Source: Bacteroidetes bacterium HGW-Bacteroidetes-16 (lineage in GTDB: Bacteria > Bacteroidota > Bacteroidia > Bacteroidales > F082). From it: a stretch of DNA of 64,000 bases. The notes under the pieces are model-generated. The model ran no database searches and had not been told where the DNA came from. It was given only the letters and a program-made list of their open reading frames with translations. The position numbers and the translations under genes are program-made. The DNA is taken from the NCBI GenBank assembly GCA_002840975.1, contig PHDN01000011.1, positions 40,937 to 104,936 of the forward strand. Reading direction: 5' to 3'. Shown here in pieces: positions 61,374 through 64,000 of the stretch (positions are counted from its first letter, which is position 1; each line of letters starts with the position of its first letter).

Positions 61374-62118
61374 TACTTATAAAATAGAGCAGGATTTGTC
61401 CCGGTTCGGACGGACCGGAAACGATATCTTTATTCCGGGCGCGACAGAAGAAGGATTGCGCCAATACCGCAGACTGCTCAGGAACAACATCAACAATACC
61501 ATGGTGCAGGCTTTCCCGATTTCACGTCAGGTATTACCGGATGATGAATGGAATGAACTGATAAATCTGTTTTTTGCCGATCACGATGCCAAAACAGCCC
61601 AAATTTGGAAGTTGCCGGCTGAATTTGTCACTTTCGTGAAAGAAAAGGATTACGCTACTTTGTGGAGCAAACCCTGGTTAAATGACCTTCTTTATTTTGA
61701 ATGGATTGAAATTGAAGTATATACAATGCCAGACATCGAAGCAGAACCATTTACACTTCAGGGAGATATTAGGAACGGGACGATTGTTGTGAATCCGGAA
61801 TACCGCCTGATTCCGCTCCGTTACCCGGTTCATTTATATGCTGTGGAGGAAGCCAAAAACCATCCTGGAGATTATTTTATGATGGTGTATCGGCACCCTG
61901 AAACCAGAGAAGTACTTTTTGCCGACCTGTCGGCCCTGGACACTTTTACTTTTGAAAATATTGCCCATGAACAACTTTCCTTGTCGGACATAGCTGCCGG
62001 GCTTAAACTTCAGTTCGCGTTATCGGATCAACATCCGTTATTAACCAACATGATAGCATTCGTTCAGGAGATGATGGCTCAGAAACTATTTCTGGGATAT
62101 GCGGAGGAAAGGAAATAG
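61357..62118 (+). CDS. BufC/DUF2063-like RiPP partner protein
   Basis: A 253-residue protein typical of the DUF2063/BufC family that works with MNIO enzymes to bind and present the precursor. RQYRRLLRNNINNTMVQAFP with the following W-rich helix is the family N-terminal domain, and the second half (YPVHLYAVEEAKNHPGDYFMMVYRH) is a winged-helix/RRE-like region. It overlaps the MNIO gene by 17 bases. No membrane protein of the BufD/DoxX type follows. Confidence 0.82.
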   Translation: MLYQPDTYKIEQDLSRFGRTGNDIFIPGATEEGLRQYRRLLRNNINNTMVQAFPISRQVLPDDEWNELINLFFADHDAKTAQIWKLPAEFVTFVKEKDYATLWSKPWLNDLLYFEWIEIEVYTMPDIEAEPFTLQGDIRNGTIVVNPEYRLIPLRYPVHLYAVEEAKNHPGDYFMMVYRHPETREVLFADLSALDTFTFENIAHEQLSLSDIAAGLKLQFALSDQHPLLTNMIAFVQEMMAQKLFLGYAEERK

Positions 62119-62125
62119 CCATCAA

Positions 62126-62152
62126 TTGTTACTTGTTTATACAGAGTAACAA
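62126..62152 (+). terminator. Weak hairpin after the RiPP operon
   Basis: Inverted repeat TTGTTACT ... AGTAACAA with an 11-base loop directly after the last RiPP gene, followed by CTGTTTTA. A possible weak terminator. Confidence 0.35.
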
Positions 62153-62226
62153 CTGTTTTATAATCAGGAAACCATTGTCATATTATGGCGAAAAATTGTT
62201 AATTATGGGGTGAACGATATTCTGTG

Positions 62227-62593
62227 TCAGACATAATCCTCATTTTGTCCACAACCAAGTCCTCCATTCCTATTATGAGATGTGATACTGTCGTTCCAAA
62301 GCCGCAATCCATAATGATAGGTATAGTGTTTGCCCAGCGAATCCAGCAGAACCTCACGTCCAAGCACATTTAAAGTGGCATCATTCTGTCCGTAATTAAC
62401 GATTATCACAGTATCTTTTATACTTTAGCAGGTATCAAACGTTCCGTAACAGTTAATGCGTTCGGTAACCTGGTATCGGCCAATGTATTGATCTCTGAAG
62501 TCAGAGGGGCTGTTGCTGTTTTTTTTTAGAGGAAATGGCCAGGAAAGCGGCAAAAAATAATAAGGTAATGATGATTCTAAACCTTGGTTTCAT
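62227..62593 (-). pseudogene. Broken small secreted protein gene
   Basis: A degenerate gene in three pieces. A signal-peptide start MKPRFRIIITLLFFAAFLAIS is read up to a run of nine A residues, where the frame ends. In another frame SDFRDQYIGRYQVTERINCYG continues it, a TAA stop interrupts at the position of a Tyr codon, and VIIVNYGQNDATLNVLGREV ... NGGLGCGQNEDY follows in the same frame. Homopolymer slippage plus one nonsense change explain it. The protein was probably a short secreted or lipid-anchored Bacteroidota protein. The surrounding sequence (62119-62226 and 62594-62772) shows no other feature. Confidence 0.55.
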
Positions 62594-62772
62594 ATTAAAT
62601 TGTCTTAGTTTAGCGTGCATTATAAATATTTTCTCATTTAGGTTTATTAAAAGCCTCAGGCAAAAGTACAGCAAAATGGACAATGGCATCTATTTAGCTT
62701 ACTTTACGGCGATAATTGGTTTGCAACCTGTATAAAACCACACTTTTGAATCCTTTTAAGGTTTATTGAGCC

Positions 62773-63480
62773 TTACCATTCGGTCTTCTTAATAATACTG
62801 CCAAGTTGCTGGCCGACAATTTCGTCATTCTTATAATCAACCTTCATGCAGCCCTCCGGAAAATATCTAATCCATTCTCCCGTACGATGGCCATTTTTAT
62901 AATTTCCCTCCATGGAAATGTTTCCTTCACAATTCCAATAGGTCCATTTCCCATGCTTCAGACCATATCTAAACTCACCGGAAAACGACTTCACTCCATT
63001 TTCAAAATATTTCACTATTGAAAGCAGGGTTCCATCTTTATAATTTTCTGAGGTTTGTAACTGTCCACTTTTGAACCAGTACTTCCATTCACCAGTTTTT
63101 AGACCATCAGAATATAATCCTTCAGCATCTTTGTTGCCAGAGTGATACCAATATACCCATTTGCCTTGCTTTTTGTTTTTTAGGAAAATCCCTTTAGATG
63201 ATTTTTGTCCGTTTTCATTGTAGTAGACAAAGGGACCCTCTTTAATTTCCGGGTTCTTAATGTCAACTGCACCGATCATTTGGATTCGGTTCGATTTTAT
63301 GAAATAGTCATTGACTATCATAATCTTGTTATCCTTGTATGCTTTTCTATAAAAGCTAGCATTATTGGAGTCTGATAGCTCATTCCACTCTTCGTCAAAG
63401 TAGAATTTGATGGTGTCTTGCGAATAAACAATGTTTGATAATAAACAGAAGAAAATAATGTATAGATAGAAATATTTCAT
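62773..63480 (-). CDS. Secreted MORN/YwqK-type repeat protein
   Basis: A 235-residue secreted protein with a signal peptide ending near VYSQD and seven or so repeats of the form GKWVYWYHSGNKDAEG, TGEWKYWFKSGQLQ, HGKWTYWNCEGNISMEG. These MORN-like repeats stack into a beta ribbon. It is 13 bases downstream of the next gene and so probably its partner. Function unknown; relatives are common near surface-protein genes in Bacteroidota. Confidence 0.72.
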   Translation of the reverse strand: MKYFYLYIIFFCLLSNIVYSQDTIKFYFDEEWNELSDSNNASFYRKAYKDNKIMIVNDYFIKSNRIQMIGAVDIKNPEIKEGPFVYYNENGQKSSKGIFLKNKKQGKWVYWYHSGNKDAEGLYSDGLKTGEWKYWFKSGQLQTSENYKDGTLLSIVKYFENGVKSFSGEFRYGLKHGKWTYWNCEGNISMEGNYKNGHRTGEWIRYFPEGCMKVDYKNDEIVGQQLGSIIKKTEW

Positions 63481-63493
63481 CGGTTAATATTTT

Positions 63494-64000
63494 TTATTTG
63501 TCAAAGTAAAAGATGATAGGAAGTCCGTTCATAATGGTTTTCTTCTGGTCACATATTTCTTTATAATCAGTTGCTTTTATGAATTTTGATTTCGTTTTAT
63601 AATGATATTCAATAAGCAGGGTTTTACTATCCAGTTGTTCAATTTTTTCATCGAAATAGAATGCTTCATTTTCAAATACGTGGAAATCATCCATAAAGAT
63701 CAAATCCTTGGGGAAATGAAAAATCAGCTTTTGATCCAGGTTAGTGGGATATTCTTGTTGAAAGTCAAATTTCCTATCCTCGCAAACAGAAGATTTAAGG
63801 TATTGATACATGCCTATTGGTTCGAATGTAAAAATCCAAAAAGTCCGGGGTTTATTGTCAATATCAACATCCTTTTTTTCCCAGTAACCATCAAGCTCAT
63901 ATAAATAATTAATTGTGAAAGTGTCCTGACTTGTCCCTTTTAGTGCGGTGACTCTAATTTTGCGATAAGCTCCATCATTTTTTGAGTTGGTTGGGCTTTG
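63494..64000 (-). CDS. Unknown protein, 5' end outside the window
   Basis: The C-terminal 168 residues of a larger protein; the frame is open to the window edge (beginning QSPTNSKNDGAYRKIRVTAL), so the N-terminus lies beyond base 64000. It contains YELDGYWEKKDVDIDNKP and a beta-rich region ending NGLPIIFYFDK. No domain is recognised. It is followed 13 bases later by the MORN-repeat gene on the same strand, and the two probably function together. Confidence 0.6.
   Translation of the reverse strand, partial: QSPTNSKNDGAYRKIRVTALKGTSQDTFTINYLYELDGYWEKKDVDIDNKPRTFWIFTFEPIGMYQYLKSSVCEDRKFDFQQEYPTNLDQKLIFHFPKDLIFMDDFHVFENEAFYFDEKIEQLDSKTLLIEYHYKTKSKFIKATDYKEICDQKKTIMNGLPIIFYFDK

Noticed and set aside
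62501..62689. Separate 62-residue gene
   Set aside because: Its coding-like part is the start of the broken secreted-protein gene reported above; the rest is upstream sequence.

Overview
The window looks like a chromosomal segment of an anaerobic or facultative member of the Bacteroidota, probably near the Bacteroidales/Marinilabiliales. The evidence is several lipoproteins and outer-membrane proteins of Bacteroidota type, a type IX secretion C-terminal domain, a TonB-dependent receptor with a carboxypeptidase-like N-terminal domain, DUF4296, KdsD/LptB for LPS, a probable cysteate synthase (sulfonolipid precursor), and many -7 elements of the form TAnnTTTG. Assignment is by reading motifs; no database was searched.

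Layout. 1-3.1 kb: a Rieske protein overlapping a cytochrome b/multihaem cytochrome c fusion (12 haem motifs), a quinol-oxidising electron-transfer module. 3.2-9.7 kb: housekeeping (polyprenol-phosphate glycosyltransferase, pyrC, era-der-S4 protein, initiator tRNA). 9.8-17.5 kb: a surface-glycan cluster with ACP, KAS III, SDR, GT2, sulfotransferase, B12/radical SAM enzyme, GNAT and a WecE-type sugar aminotransferase; together these could make and attach a 3-hydroxyacyl group to a 4-amino-deoxysugar. 17.5-30 kb: nadD, gmk, yicC, a TPR protein, phospholipase D, rocD, lptB, kdsD, recQ, and a candidate small RNA behind rocD.

30.2-36.0 kb: an eleven-gene bacterial microcompartment operon with two BMC-H, two BMC-T and four BMC-P shell genes, an acylating aldehyde dehydrogenase, an RpiB/LacA-like isomerase with an altered active site, and a deoxyribose-phosphate aldolase. 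It resembles the sugar-phosphate-utilising (SPU) class, but has no phosphotransacylase, alcohol dehydrogenase or kinase in the locus. 36.8-37.5 kb: a clear sigma-54 promoter with upstream palindromes drives two very small proteins, one with four zinc-ligand cysteines.

37.5-46 kb: a second sulfotransferase, a flippase, three more paralogues of the same B12/radical SAM family, and the cysteate synthase. 46-59.7 kb: secreted beta-propeller proteins, a membrane protein overlapping an unusual QueA-MobA fusion, a sulfide:quinone-type oxidoreductase with a 54-residue companion, pssA, a TonB receptor and an M17 aminopeptidase. 60-62.1 kb: a bufferin-like RiPP locus (exported Cys-rich precursor, MNIO/DUF692 enzyme, BufC-like partner), preceded by the remains of a zinc-finger anti-sigma gene. 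The end holds a broken lipoprotein gene and two secreted proteins, the last running off the window.

The observations most worth following are the microcompartment and its Asp-for-Cys isomerase, the MNIO RiPP locus, the recurring sulfotransferase/B12-radical SAM pairing, the sigma-54 mini-operon, the QueA-MobA fusion and the cytochrome b-multihaem fusion.
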